Assembly: GCF_000349325.1 (NCBI RefSeq)
Contig: NC_020504.1
Span: 9,156,326-9,220,325, forward strand
Length of the DNA: 64,000 nucleotides
DNA from: Streptomyces davaonensis JCM 4913
GTDB lineage: Bacteria; Actinomycetota; Actinomycetes; Streptomycetales; Streptomycetaceae
Reading direction: 5' to 3'
Shown here: positions 41,441 through 50,170 of the stretch, piece after piece
Numbering within the stretch: position 1 is the first letter of the stretch
Layout: each line of letters opens with the position of its first letter
Notes under the pieces: model-generated
Seen by the model: only the letters and a program-made list of their open reading frames with translations
Told to the model about the DNA's origin: nothing
The model's database searches: none
Made by a program: the position numbers and the translations under genes

Positions 41441-42628
41441 GTGTCCTTCACGCCCCACGCACCACTGCACCTGGCCGTCGCCCTCGACGGCACCGGCTGG
41501 CACCCCGCCTCCTGGCGGGAACAGGCGGCCCGCCCCCGGGACCTGTTCACCGCCGCCTACTGGGCCGACCTGGTCGCCGAGGCCGAGCGCGGACTGCTCG
41601 ACTTCGTCACCATCGAGGACGGCCTCGGCCCCCAGTCCACGCACTTCCTCCACCCCGACGAGCGCACCGACCAGGTCCGCGGCCGCCTCGACGCCGTCCT
41701 CATCGCCTCCCGGGTCGCCCCGCTGACCCGCCGCATCGGCCTGGTCCCGACCGTGATCGCCACCCACACCGAGCCCTTCCACCTCTCCAAGGCCATCGCC
41801 ACCCTCGACTACGTCAGCACCGGCCGGGCGGGACTGCGCGTCCAGATCACCGCCCGCCCGAACGAGGCCGCGCACTTCGGCCGCCGCACCATCGAGCCCG
41901 TCGACTCCTACGACAGCCCCGTGGTGACCGGGCTGTTCGACGAGGCCGCCGACTATGTGGAGGTCGTACGCCGGCTCTGGGACAGCTGGGAGGACGACGC
42001 CGAGATCCGCGACGCCGCCACCGGCCGCTTCATCGACCGGAACAAGCTGCACTACATCGACTTCCAGGGCCGCCACTTCAGCGTCAAGGGCCCCTCCATC
42101 ACCCCGCGCCCGCCCCAGGGCCAACCGGTCGTCACCGCCCTGGCCCACCAGACCGTGCCGTACCGCCTGGTCGCCCGGCAGGCGGACATCGGGTACGTCA
42201 CCCCGCACGACGTCGACGAGGCACGGGCCGTCGTCGCGGAGATCCGCGCCGAGCAGGCCGAGGCCGGCCGCGCCGACCAGCCCCTGCACATCTTCGGTGA
42301 ACTGGTGGTCTTCCTCGACGACGACCCCGCCGAGGCGGCGGCCCGACGGGACCGCCTCGACGCCCTGGCCGGTGAGCCGTACACCAGCGACGCCCGGATC
42401 TTCACCGGGACGCCCGTCCAACTCGCCGACCTCCTTGAGGAGTTGCGGCAAGGAGGGCTCACCGGCTTCCGGCTCAGGCCCGCCGTCCTCGGACACGACC
42501 TGCCGCGAATCACCCGGGGACTGGCCCCCGAACTCCAGCGCCGAGCCGCCTTCCGCCGCGCCTACGAGGCCGACACCCTGCGCGGCCTGCTGGGCCTGAC
42601 GCGCCCCGCCAACCGCTACGCCGCCTGA
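41441..42628 (+). CDS. LLM-class flavin monooxygenase
   Basis: The 395-residue luciferase-like enzyme has LHLAVALDGTGWHPASWRE, FVTIEDGLGPQSTHFLHPDERTD-type substrate loop, TLDYVSTGRAGLRVQITARPNEAAHFGRR and a C-terminal TPVQLADLLEELRQGGLTGFRLRP. It is distant from SsuD. The GTG at 41441 follows AGGAAGG; a GTG at 41402 overlapping the previous stop is an alternative that adds 13 residues. The substrate is unknown, presumably organosulfur. Confidence 0.82.
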   Translation: MSFTPHAPLHLAVALDGTGWHPASWREQAARPRDLFTAAYWADLVAEAERGLLDFVTIEDGLGPQSTHFLHPDERTDQVRGRLDAVLIASRVAPLTRRIGLVPTVIATHTEPFHLSKAIATLDYVSTGRAGLRVQITARPNEAAHFGRRTIEPVDSYDSPVVTGLFDEAADYVEVVRRLWDSWEDDAEIRDAATGRFIDRNKLHYIDFQGRHFSVKGPSITPRPPQGQPVVTALAHQTVPYRLVARQADIGYVTPHDVDEARAVVAEIRAEQAEAGRADQPLHIFGELVVFLDDDPAEAAARRDRLDALAGEPYTSDARIFTGTPVQLADLLEELRQGGLTGFRLRPAVLGHDLPRITRGLAPELQRRAAFRRAYEADTLRGLLGLTRPANRYAA

Positions 42629-42643
42629 GCCGGAGGGATCCCG

Positions 42644-44017
42644 ATGTCCAAGCCGCTGAAGCAGATCCATCTGGCCGCGCATTTCCCCGGCGTCAACAAC
42701 ACCACCGTATGGAGCGACCCCAAGGCCGGAAGCCATATCGAGTTCTCCTCCTTCGCGCACTTCGCGCGCACCGCCGAACGGGCCAAGTTCGACTTCCTGT
42801 TCCTCGCCGAGGGCCTGCGGCTGCGCGAACAGAGCGGTGAAATATACGACTTGGACGTGGTCGGCCGCCCCGACACCTTCACCGTCCTCGCCGCCCTCGC
42901 CGCCGTCACCGACCACATCGGACTGACCGGCACCATCAACTCCACCTTCAACGAGCCCTACGAGGTGGCCCGCCAGTTCGCCAGCCTCGACCATCTCTCC
43001 GGCGGCCGCTCCGCCTGGAACGTGGTGACCTCCTGGGACGCCTTCACCGGCGAGAACTTCCGCCGCGGCGGCTTCCTGCCGCAGGAGCAGCGCTACTCCC
43101 GCGCCAAGGAGTTCCTCACCACGGCGTACGAACTCTTCGACTCCTGGGACGGCGAGGAGATCGTCGCCGACCAGGCCACCGGTGTCTTCCTGCGCGACGC
43201 CAAGGCCGGTTCCTTCGTCCACAGCGGCCAACACTTCGACATCCACGGCCGGTTCAACGTCCCGCGCTCCCCGCAGGGCCGCCCCGTCATCTTCCAGGCG
43301 GGCGACTCCGACGAGGGCCGCGAGTTCGCCGCGTCGAGCGCCGACGCGATCTTCAGCCGGTACGCCACCCGCATCGAGGGCCAGTCCTTCTACACCGACG
43401 TCAAGGACCGCCTCGCCCGCTACGGCCGCCGCCGAGACGAGCTGCTCATCCTGCCCGCCGCGAGCTTCGTGCTCGCCGACACCGACGCCGAGGCGGAGGA
43501 ACTGGCCAAGGAGGTACGCCGCAAGCAGGTCAGCGGAGCCACCGCCCTCAAGCATCTGGAGTGGGTCTGGAACCGTGACCTGTCCGGCTACGACCCCGAC
43601 GGTCCGCTGCCCGACGTCGACCCGCTGCCGGGGGAGCACACCGTCGCCCGCGGCCGGGCCCAAGTGCGCATGTACCGCGACCCGTTGGCCACCGCCCGGG
43701 AGTGGCGCGAGCTGGCGGCGGCCCACGGCTGGTCCATCCGGGACCTGGTCATCGAGACCGGGAACCGGCAGAACTTCATCGGCTCACCGCGGACCGTGGC
43801 CCGCGCCGTCAACGACCTCGTGCAGGCCGACGCCAGCGACGGCTTCATCCTCGTCCCGCACCTCACCCCCGGCGGCCTCGACGACTTCGCCGACCGCGTC
43901 GTCCCGCTCCTCCAGGAACAGGGCGTCTTCCGCACCGAGTACGAGGGCCCCACCCTGCGCGACCACCTGGGCCTCACCCACCCGGACCGGGCGCACACCG
44001 CACGGGCCGCCTCGTGA
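42644..44017 (+). CDS. NtaA/SnaA/DszA-family flavin monooxygenase
   Basis: The 457-residue enzyme belongs to the long LLM subgroup: IHLAAHFPGVNNTTVWSDP, FDFLFLAEGLRLREQ, TFNEPYEVARQFASLDHLSGGRSAWNVVTSW and GRPVIFQAGDSDEGREFAA. Relatives oxidise nitrilotriacetate, pristinamycin or dibenzothiophene sulfone (DszA). GGAGGG precedes the ATG. Together with the SfnB/DszC-like enzyme at 29744 it could form a sulfone-oxidising pair. Confidence 0.88.
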   Translation: MSKPLKQIHLAAHFPGVNNTTVWSDPKAGSHIEFSSFAHFARTAERAKFDFLFLAEGLRLREQSGEIYDLDVVGRPDTFTVLAALAAVTDHIGLTGTINSTFNEPYEVARQFASLDHLSGGRSAWNVVTSWDAFTGENFRRGGFLPQEQRYSRAKEFLTTAYELFDSWDGEEIVADQATGVFLRDAKAGSFVHSGQHFDIHGRFNVPRSPQGRPVIFQAGDSDEGREFAASSADAIFSRYATRIEGQSFYTDVKDRLARYGRRRDELLILPAASFVLADTDAEAEELAKEVRRKQVSGATALKHLEWVWNRDLSGYDPDGPLPDVDPLPGEHTVARGRAQVRMYRDPLATAREWRELAAAHGWSIRDLVIETGNRQNFIGSPRTVARAVNDLVQADASDGFILVPHLTPGGLDDFADRVVPLLQEQGVFRTEYEGPTLRDHLGLTHPDRAHTARAAS

Positions 44018-44058
44018 CGCCCCCGAACCCGCCCGCCCACCTCTGAGGAGGCCACCAA

Positions 44059-45168
44059 TTGTCAGCCATCCCCCTCGGCGTCCTGGACCTGGTGCCGATC
44101 CCGTCCGGCGCCACCCCCGCCGAGGCCCTGCGCAACTCCATCGACCTCGCCCGGCAGGCCGAACGCCTCGGATACACCCGCCACTGGTTCGCCGAACACC
44201 ACCTCAACCCCGGAGTGGCGGGCACCTCCCCGGCGGTCGTCCTCGCCCTGACGGCCTCCGCCACCTCCACCATCCGGCTCGGCTCCGGCGCCGTACAGCT
44301 CGGCCATCGCACCGCCCTGTCCACGGTCGAGGAGTTCGGCCTCATCGACGCGCTCCACCCCGACCGCCTCGACCTGGGCCTCGGCCGCTCCGGCGGCCGC
44401 CCACCGGGACGGCCGACGGTGCCGCCGGAGAAGCGCCACTCGCCCAACGGCCTGCTGATACCGGCCCCGTTCAATCCCGAGCACCTGCTCGGCTCACCCC
44501 GGATCGCCCTCCAGCGCAAACTGCTGACGCTGCCGAACGCCGAGTCCCAGGACTACGCCGAGCAGATCGACGACCTGCTCGCCCTCCTCGGCGGCACCTA
44601 CCGCTCCCCGGAGGGCATCGAGGCACACGCCGTACCGGGCGAGGGCGCCGAGGTCGAGGTGTGGATCCTCGGGAGCAGCGGTGGCCAGAGCGCCGAGGTG
44701 GCCGGCGCCCGGGGTCTGCGCTTCGCCGCGAACTACCACGTCAGCCCCGCCACCGTCCTGGAGGCCGTGGACGGCTACCGGTCCTTCTTCCGCCCGTCGG
44801 AGTTCCTCGACACCCCGTACGTCACCGTCTCCGCGGACGTCGTCGTCGCCGAGGACGACGCGACGGCCCGCGAACTGGCCGAGGGATACGGCCCATGGGT
44901 GCGCAGCATCCGCACCGCCGAGGGCGCCATCGAGTACCCGACCCTGAAGGAGGCCCGCGCCCACGAGTGGACCGACGCGGACCGGGCCCTCGTCCAGGAC
45001 CGCGTCGACACCCAGTTCGTCGGCTCACCGGCCCGCGTCGCCGACCAGCTGGAACAACTCCAGGAGGCGACCGGCGCCGACGAACTGCTCATCACGACGA
45101 TGACCCACGACCACACGGACCGGGTGCGGTCGTACGAACTGCTGGCCGGGGAGTGGGCACGGCGCTGA
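44059..45168 (+). CDS. LLM-class flavin monooxygenase, MsnO8-like
   Basis: The 369-residue luciferase-like protein has GVLDLVPIPSGATPAEALRNSIDLARQAERLGYTRHWFAEHH at the front, typical of the LLM group with a short beta-hairpin region, and PDRLDLGLGRSGG. It starts with TTG after GAGGAG. It ends the fourth leader-headed unit and is convergent with the broken sphingomyelinase. Substrate unknown. Confidence 0.85.
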   Translation: MSAIPLGVLDLVPIPSGATPAEALRNSIDLARQAERLGYTRHWFAEHHLNPGVAGTSPAVVLALTASATSTIRLGSGAVQLGHRTALSTVEEFGLIDALHPDRLDLGLGRSGGRPPGRPTVPPEKRHSPNGLLIPAPFNPEHLLGSPRIALQRKLLTLPNAESQDYAEQIDDLLALLGGTYRSPEGIEAHAVPGEGAEVEVWILGSSGGQSAEVAGARGLRFAANYHVSPATVLEAVDGYRSFFRPSEFLDTPYVTVSADVVVAEDDATARELAEGYGPWVRSIRTAEGAIEYPTLKEARAHEWTDADRALVQDRVDTQFVGSPARVADQLEQLQEATGADELLITTMTHDHTDRVRSYELLAGEWARR

Positions 45169-45186
45169 CCACTCCCCGGCCGGCCG

Positions 45187-46014
45187 TCAGCCCGCCGAGC
45201 CGGTCACCGGGTAGTGGTCCGACAGATTGGTGTACGTGTAATCGGTGCCCCAGCTCGACACCGTCCAGGGCGCGCTCTGCTCCTTGATCACGTCGTTCTT
45301 CCACACGGCCGGACGGGCGTGGCCCGCGCGGTGCAGGACGTAGTCGAGGTCCTCGCGCGGGTCGTTCGGGTAACGGTCGCGGGCTATGGAGTTGTCCTGC
45401 GTGTCGAAGGAGTAGGTGTGCCCGGTGCGCGCGTCGGCGCCGACGAGGCCCGCGTCGGCGAGCATCGTGCCGTACTCCGCGGTGTGCGAGTCGACGTTCA
45501 TGTCACCGGCGACCAGGACCTGCTCGTTCGCCGGGATGTTCTTGGCGTCCAGGAAGGCGTCGATCGCCTTGAACTGGCGGCTGCGCATCGCGGCGGCCTC
45601 ACCGGCGTCGCAGCCCGGGTCCGTGGACTGGGCGTGCGTGCCGACCACGTGCACCTTGGCGCCGTTCACGTTCAGCACGACGTACGCGAAGCCCTTGTTG
45701 GACCACCAGTCCGCGCCGCACGCGTCCTTGTAGACGTACTGCTCCTTGCGCAGGATCGGCCACTGCTGAGGATCGTGACCCCGCCGTCCTCCGGCGTCGT
45801 CGCCGAGTAGGCGCCGCCCGTCGCGTCCCAGCCGGCCTTGCTCCGGCCGACCACGGGCGTCTGGTACGGGTAGGCGCCCGCCGCCGAGGACTTCAGCGCG
45901 TCCGAGGAGGAGTTGTCGAACGCCTCCTGGAGCACGACCACGTCGTTGCCCTGGAAGAACGGCGTCTTCACGATCTCGGCGGGTAGAGGCTCTTGCTGAA
46001 CGGTAAGATGGTCC
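45187..46014 (-). pseudogene. Broken sphingomyelinase C (phospholipase) gene
   Basis: The C-terminal 270 or so residues of a secreted sphingomyelinase/EEP phosphodiesterase remain: FFQGNDVVVLQEAFDNSSSD, GAYPYQTPVVGRS, then CGADWWSNKGFAYVV, HVVGTHAQSTDPGC, VLVAGDMNVDSHT and LSDHYPVTGSAG. A one-base deletion near 45764 (AGCAAG to AGCAG) shifts the frame in the middle. The N-terminus and signal peptide are missing; homology fades at SKSLYP around 46014, right at the integrase side. The lost 5' part is not found at the far end of the element. Confidence 0.85.
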
Positions 46015-46037
46015 AGCTGTAGTCGCGAGGGGGCGGG

Positions 46038-47609
46038 ATGAGTCGGGCTGAGGAGCGGCCGTTCGACGGGTGCGGGCTGTGCTTCGTGGGGGTACGTCGC
46101 CTATCGCGGAGATCGGATGCCACCTGGTCACCTGCACGTCAGCGCGACAACGTGCTGTCGGCCGTGGCCAGCGTAGGCGGTCACGTCATCGCCTGGGCTG
46201 ACGACTGGGAAGTCTCTGGCGCTACCAACCCCATCGACCGTCCGCGGCTCGGGCCGTGGTTGCGCGGGGAGAAGGGTCCATACGCGGGGATCGCGGGGGC
46301 GGCCGTTGACCGGATTGGGCGCAGCCTCGTCGACTGCCTGAACACCGGGTACAAGATGCGCGACGAGGGGAAGCTCCTTGTTACCTACGGCCACAGCGGG
46401 CCGTGGGATCTGAACGACCCGGCCGACGAGAACCAGTTCATTGCGCAGGCTTGGGGAGCTCAGATGGAGCTCCGCGCCACGGAGGGCCGCAACCGCGACG
46501 AGACCGTCAAGGCGAGAGAGCAAGGGCGCAAGAGGGGCAAGCACTCATACGGCTACCGGTACGTGCGGCTGTACCAGAAGGCGGCAATCGACCACGTTGC
46601 GTTGGACCGTGGAGAGGACTTCCCAGAAGAGATTCGGGAGCGCGAGAACGCGGCCGAGAACATCCGCGACGTAGCGCGGCGAATCCTCGCAGACCATTCG
46701 GGCGAAATCACCGAACACAGTGAGGCGGCACGGCTGACTCGTGCAGGCGTTCTTTCTCCTGTAGACCATGAGCGGGTAATGGGTGGTAAAGAGCCCCGTG
46801 GGAGTGCGTGGGGTGGATCCGCGCTAAGGTCGATGCTGATTTCTGAGGCTGCACTCGGGTACCTACTGCACAAGGACAAGCCGGTACTCGACGACAAGGG
46901 CATGCCCGTTCGAGTTGCTCCGCCGCTCTGGAATCGAGAAACCCATGAGGCGCTTGTCAAGAAGCTAGCTCGCAAGAAGCCACGGGGTAAGCGTGCGCAG
47001 TCAGGCACGCACCTTCTCTCGTCGCTGGCCATCTGCGGGCAGTGCAAGTATCGCCAGTACCGTACGGGGAACCCAGTAGCAATGACGTGCATGTCGCGGC
47101 GTAAGGGTCTCACCGACTGTCAGCCGTCGCCCACGATCTATGTGGAGCGCCTGGAGGAGGCACTCACCGGGTGGTTCCTCGCGACATACGGCGACCACAA
47201 ATTCATGGAGAGGGTTTTTGACCCGGGTAACGGCGTGGAGGAGGAGCTAGCGGAGAAGCTCTCGGCTCGTAACCGGCTGCGTGACGACCGAAACGCGGGG
47301 CTCTACGACGACGAGGACGACGCCGCTTGGTACCGGGAGCGGTACGGCGACCTGACGGCCGAGATCAAGCGCCTGCGTGAGACTCCTATCCGCCCTGCGG
47401 GGATGATCGAGCGCCCCACCGGGGAGACTGTGGCGTCGAAGTGGCACGCTGCCGCTGACGACGGGGAGAGGCGCCAACTCCTCCACGAGTTCGGCGTGAC
47501 CGTCGAGGTGTTCCCCGAAGGGCATACGCCCCGCTGGAGGCCGCTCGTCGACGGGAAGGATCCTGACGCGGGCATCGCCGCTTCTATGAGCACCTCGACG
47601 GCGGGCTGA
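46038..47609 (+). CDS. Large serine integrase
   Basis: The 523-residue site-specific recombinase has a resolvase-type catalytic domain at the N-terminus: RRLSR with the likely nucleophile serine at about 23, SPARQRDNV, and AAVDRIGRS. A recombinase domain follows (RGSAWGGSALRSMLISEAALGYLLHKDKPV). A zinc ribbon follows (CGQCKYRQY and TCMSRRKGLTDC), and the C-terminus is charged with coiled-coil character. It would integrate the element at a site within the sphingomyelinase gene. GAGGGG precedes the ATG. The frame is intact. Confidence 0.9.
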   Translation: MSRAEERPFDGCGLCFVGVRRLSRRSDATWSPARQRDNVLSAVASVGGHVIAWADDWEVSGATNPIDRPRLGPWLRGEKGPYAGIAGAAVDRIGRSLVDCLNTGYKMRDEGKLLVTYGHSGPWDLNDPADENQFIAQAWGAQMELRATEGRNRDETVKAREQGRKRGKHSYGYRYVRLYQKAAIDHVALDRGEDFPEEIRERENAAENIRDVARRILADHSGEITEHSEAARLTRAGVLSPVDHERVMGGKEPRGSAWGGSALRSMLISEAALGYLLHKDKPVLDDKGMPVRVAPPLWNRETHEALVKKLARKKPRGKRAQSGTHLLSSLAICGQCKYRQYRTGNPVAMTCMSRRKGLTDCQPSPTIYVERLEEALTGWFLATYGDHKFMERVFDPGNGVEEELAEKLSARNRLRDDRNAGLYDDEDDAAWYRERYGDLTAEIKRLRETPIRPAGMIERPTGETVASKWHAAADDGERRQLLHEFGVTVEVFPEGHTPRWRPLVDGKDPDAGIAASMSTSTAG

Positions 47610-48062
47610 CTGAGATTCTCGACGCTGCCAAGGACGCCGGGGAGACTCTGGGCGACGTCACGACGGCTGAACAGGCCATCGAGGCGGGTGGGGATGTCCT
47701 GGACGCCTGGCGTCGCCTGACGTCGCTCCTGAAGGACTACCGCAACGTCCGTGATGCTCAGTGGGACGTCCTTCGAGCCGTCACGGGCATGGACCGTCCG
47801 CGTTGACGAGGTCCCCGACCACATCCGCAGCGTGATGCAGTCACGCGACTACGCCATCGAGTACCTCGTGTGGGTCGCCCGTAGCGGCTCCGCGTTCGTG
47901 CCAACGTCGTACGAAGACCTGGAGTTCAGCGTTACGGCCGCGACCGACCCCGTTGCCTACGACGACCACGGCCCCATCGTCGACTACTCCCCGCGCGCGC
48001 TCCCTGAGCGCACCTACAAGCCCCTCGGTACCGGTCGCGACCCGCGCCCGTTCATCGCCTGA
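47567..48062 (+). pseudogene. Frameshifted phage-type gene downstream of the integrase
   Basis: Two adjacent frames read as one protein. The first has EHLDGGLTEILDAAKDAGETLG to RAVTGMDRP and meets a stop at 47804-47806. The second continues VDEVPDHIRSVMQSRDYAIEYLVW to PFIA and stops at 48060-48062. A single-base indel near 47800 explains the break, and no start codon exists in the first frame. The function is unknown; a phage structural or assembly role is a guess. Confidence 0.6.
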
Positions 48063-48076
48063 CAAGGACAGACACC

Positions 48077-48437
48077 ATGACCCCAGAAGAGCAGCGTGAC
48101 GCCGCTTGCTGAAGTTGCCCGCCTGCGCGCGGGAGTCGCCGCTGGCCTGACGCCCGAGCAGTCCGAACGCCTCGTCGGTACGACCCCGGAGGAACTGGAG
48201 GCGGACGCGCAGACGCTTGCCGCACAGTTCGGCGTGAGGTCCCCTCCTGCGCCCCGATCCGGCGGTGACTGTGGTCCCGACGTCGGCAACGGCGCTGGGA
48301 CTGTCAGCGGAGGCGCTACGCGCTACAGGCAGCGTCACGGCATGGACGACGAGGGGCGCCGCACTGAGCGACGCCATCCGAGCAGCAACCCCCGCAACCC
48401 GTTCGCCGAGAACAGCTACGCCATGGAGAACCGATGA
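48077..48437 (+). pseudogene. Frameshifted phage-type gene, about 120 residues
   Basis: ATG at 48077 with AAGGAC upstream gives MTPEEQRDAA and then a stop. Shifting frame gives LAEVARLRAGVAAGLTPEQSERLVGTTPEELEADAQTLAAQFG and, at the end, NPRNPFAENSYAMENR. This looks like a small helical phage protein (scaffold or head-associated), broken by an indel near 48107. It overlaps the next start (ATGA). Confidence 0.6.
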
Positions 48438-48682
48438 GCCGCACGATCCTTTTCGACGAGTACACCTCCGTCATCCGCGACCGTGCGGCAGCCGCGAACG
48501 GTCAAACAGTGGCCGTCAACCTGGTTGGGGGGCAAACGCTGACGGGAACGCACGCCTACGCGTCCGCGGCAGCGACTTACCCGGCTGGCGGAATCGATTG
48601 GCCCACCGTGCTCACGGTCACCGTGTCGACGAAGGCCCACACCGTGCGGCTCGACCACGTGTCGAGCATCGGCCAGGGCTGA
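48434..48682 (+). CDS. Small phage-type hypothetical protein
   Basis: The 82-residue protein starts MSRTILFDEYTSVIRD and is rich in beta-forming stretches (VAVNLVGGQTLTG, VLTVTVSTKAHTVRLDHV). It is intact and coupled by ATGA to the previous broken gene. I do not recognise a family; the context suggests a phage structural or accessory protein. Confidence 0.6.
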   Translation: MSRTILFDEYTSVIRDRAAAANGQTVAVNLVGGQTLTGTHAYASAAATYPAGGIDWPTVLTVTVSTKAHTVRLDHVSSIGQG

Positions 48683-48684
48683 CG

Positions 48685-48864
48685 TCACCGACGCCAGAAC
48701 CGCCAGAAGTCGGCAAGTGCTCTGATGATTTCGGGACGCTCGCTCGCCTCCGAGCCACGCAGACTCAAGGGCAACGAAACGAGCACGATCAGAGCCAGCA
48801 CGCCAAACAGCAGCGCCAGCAACCACGGTGCAGCTAGGGCGAGTTCACCCAGCATGGACCACAC
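48685..48864 (-). CDS. Small single-pass membrane protein, antisense to the phage genes
   Basis: This 59-codon gene has GTG at 48864 behind GAGGAG at 8 bases and a stop at 48685. The product is LGELALAAPWLLALLFGVLA and LIVLVSLPLSL (one strong membrane segment), then a charged tail SEASERPEIIRALADFWRF. Its stop lies 2 bases from the stop of the convergent gene at 48682, which supports a real compact gene. An alternative start is ATG at 48855. Function unknown; holin-like or exclusion-type roles are possible. Confidence 0.65.
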   Translation of the reverse strand: MWSMLGELALAAPWLLALLFGVLALIVLVSLPLSLRGSEASERPEIIRALADFWRFWRR

Positions 48865-49561
48865 GACAAGCTCTCCTCGGCAACGGTGTGTGCCACCTGA
48901 GACGAGGACGTAGCGCAGGCTACCTCAACGACGACAGGTGACCTGTCAGTGCGCAGGGCCCTTGCTGCGCGCTGCACCGTTGCGGTGCATGTCGTTGAGG
49001 TCGGTTAAGACCTACAGAGTGGTGGGTCCCTGGTTGGCATCGCGCCTTCTGGGTCCCTGTCCGGGCCGCTACCCGTTCGCAGCGAGTAGCCGAGCTCCGT
49101 TTCGGAGCTTGAACGCCTCCGTTGCGGAGACGGTCCTAGGCGACGTTCGACGCCGCTGCTTTGACCATCGCGGTCTCGGCGATGCCACGTTAGCACCGTC
49201 AAGGGTGCGACGCACCGACATTGGGCGCAGCCATGAGCTCGCCGACGGAGAGCGTCGAGAGCCTCGCGCCGGCTTCGCGGCGAAGATCGACTAGCGAGTG
49301 ACGCCGCATGGACCGGGGGGTGACCCCCGCCGGGACGATCTCCGAACCGTAAAGGTGCTGGGCCTCGCACTCTGTACGGGTCTGGGGGATCTGAGGGGGC
49401 CCGTTCGGCCCCGCCCTGCGGTAGGCCGCGAGCCGGCCGCACACGGCTTCCTGGGGCCCACTGAGGGTCGCGGGGCGGTCGAAGTGTAACGTGCCGGCCC
49501 TCTCTGGCTAACGCATTTTCCCTGGTGAGAGCCTTGAAAGCGTAACGGCCCGCATCTACGA
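48865..49561. other. Gene-poor stretch of the element
   Basis: I see no convincing gene on either strand. Open frames here lack ribosome-binding sites and recognisable sequence. The stretch contains at least three short hairpins with the same loop style (listed separately). It may be the remains of a phage non-coding RNA, origin or leader region. Confidence 0.5.
48974..49129. repeat. Three hairpins of the form NNCCG-TT(G/T)-CGGNN
   Basis: GCACCG-TTG-CGGTGC at 48974-48988, AGCTCCG-TTT-CGGAGCT at 49093-49109 and CTCCG-TTG-CGGAG at 49117-49129. Each is a tight triloop closed by CCG/CGG. Repetition of loop and closing pairs within 160 bp is unusual. Confidence 0.55.
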
Positions 49562-50170
49562 TTGAGGACTTGCGAGCACTGCGAAGGGCCGATGCCGATC
49601 GCGGCTCGGTCCCACGTCAAGACGTGCTCGAACTGGTGCCGGATGGCCCCGTCCCGCGCTCGTGCGCGTAAGGCGCTCCCCGACGAACTGACGACCTGCG
49701 ACAGGTGGGTCCGACGCGCCGCGGACAAACGGCCGCTCACAGTCGCCAGCATGGCGGCGTCGAGCACCGACCCGCGCACGTGGAGCGCTCACAAGGACGC
49801 CGCTGTTTCGACGGTCGGCGCCGGTCTGGGCTTCGTCCTTTCGGACGTCGACGACATCGTCTGTCTCGACCTGGACCACTGTCTGAACCCGCTCACCGGG
49901 CGACTTGCCCCGTGGGCCGCAGCCATCATCCGCGACGCGGGGACCACCTACGTAGAGGTCTCCCCGTCCGGCGACGGGCTGCACATCTGGGGCCGTGCTG
50001 ACGTCCGACAGGGACGCTGCATCCGACGCCCCGCCGGAACGGTCGTGGAGATCTACGGAACGGGCCGGTACATCGCAATGACGGGGCGCCGACATGGCGA
50101 CACCCCGTCAGTTCTTGCCGACGTCAGCGACGTTGTTCGACGTCTGACGCCTTCTCCCCCTGCTTGCTGA
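49562..50170 (+). CDS. Primase-polymerase (prim-pol) domain protein, short
   Basis: The 202-residue product has an N-terminal cysteine cluster (CEHCEGPMPI to HVKTCSNWC, a zinc-finger or HNH-like start). It is followed by a bifunctional primase/polymerase N-terminal domain: GAGLGFVLSDVDDIVCLDLDH with the metal-binding acidic pair, YVEVSPSGDGLHIWG and VEIYGTGRYIAMTGR. Full phage prim-pol proteins are longer and carry a helicase, so this is either a short stand-alone form or a truncation. TTG start is uncertain because the ribosome-binding site is weak. Confidence 0.7.
   Translation: MRTCEHCEGPMPIAARSHVKTCSNWCRMAPSRARARKALPDELTTCDRWVRRAADKRPLTVASMAASSTDPRTWSAHKDAAVSTVGAGLGFVLSDVDDIVCLDLDHCLNPLTGRLAPWAAAIIRDAGTTYVEVSPSGDGLHIWGRADVRQGRCIRRPAGTVVEIYGTGRYIAMTGRRHGDTPSVLADVSDVVRRLTPSPPAC

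Noticed and set aside
41327..43726. 799-codon minus-strand open frame opposite two flavin monooxygenase genes
   Set aside because: Composition is that of a reverse-frame shadow and the opposite strand encodes two clear LLM enzymes with good ribosome-binding sites.
45164..45191. GCTGAC/GTCAGC hairpin between the last flavin monooxygenase and the sphingomyelinase remnant
   Set aside because: Only a 6-bp stem with a 16-nt loop; too weak to call a terminator.
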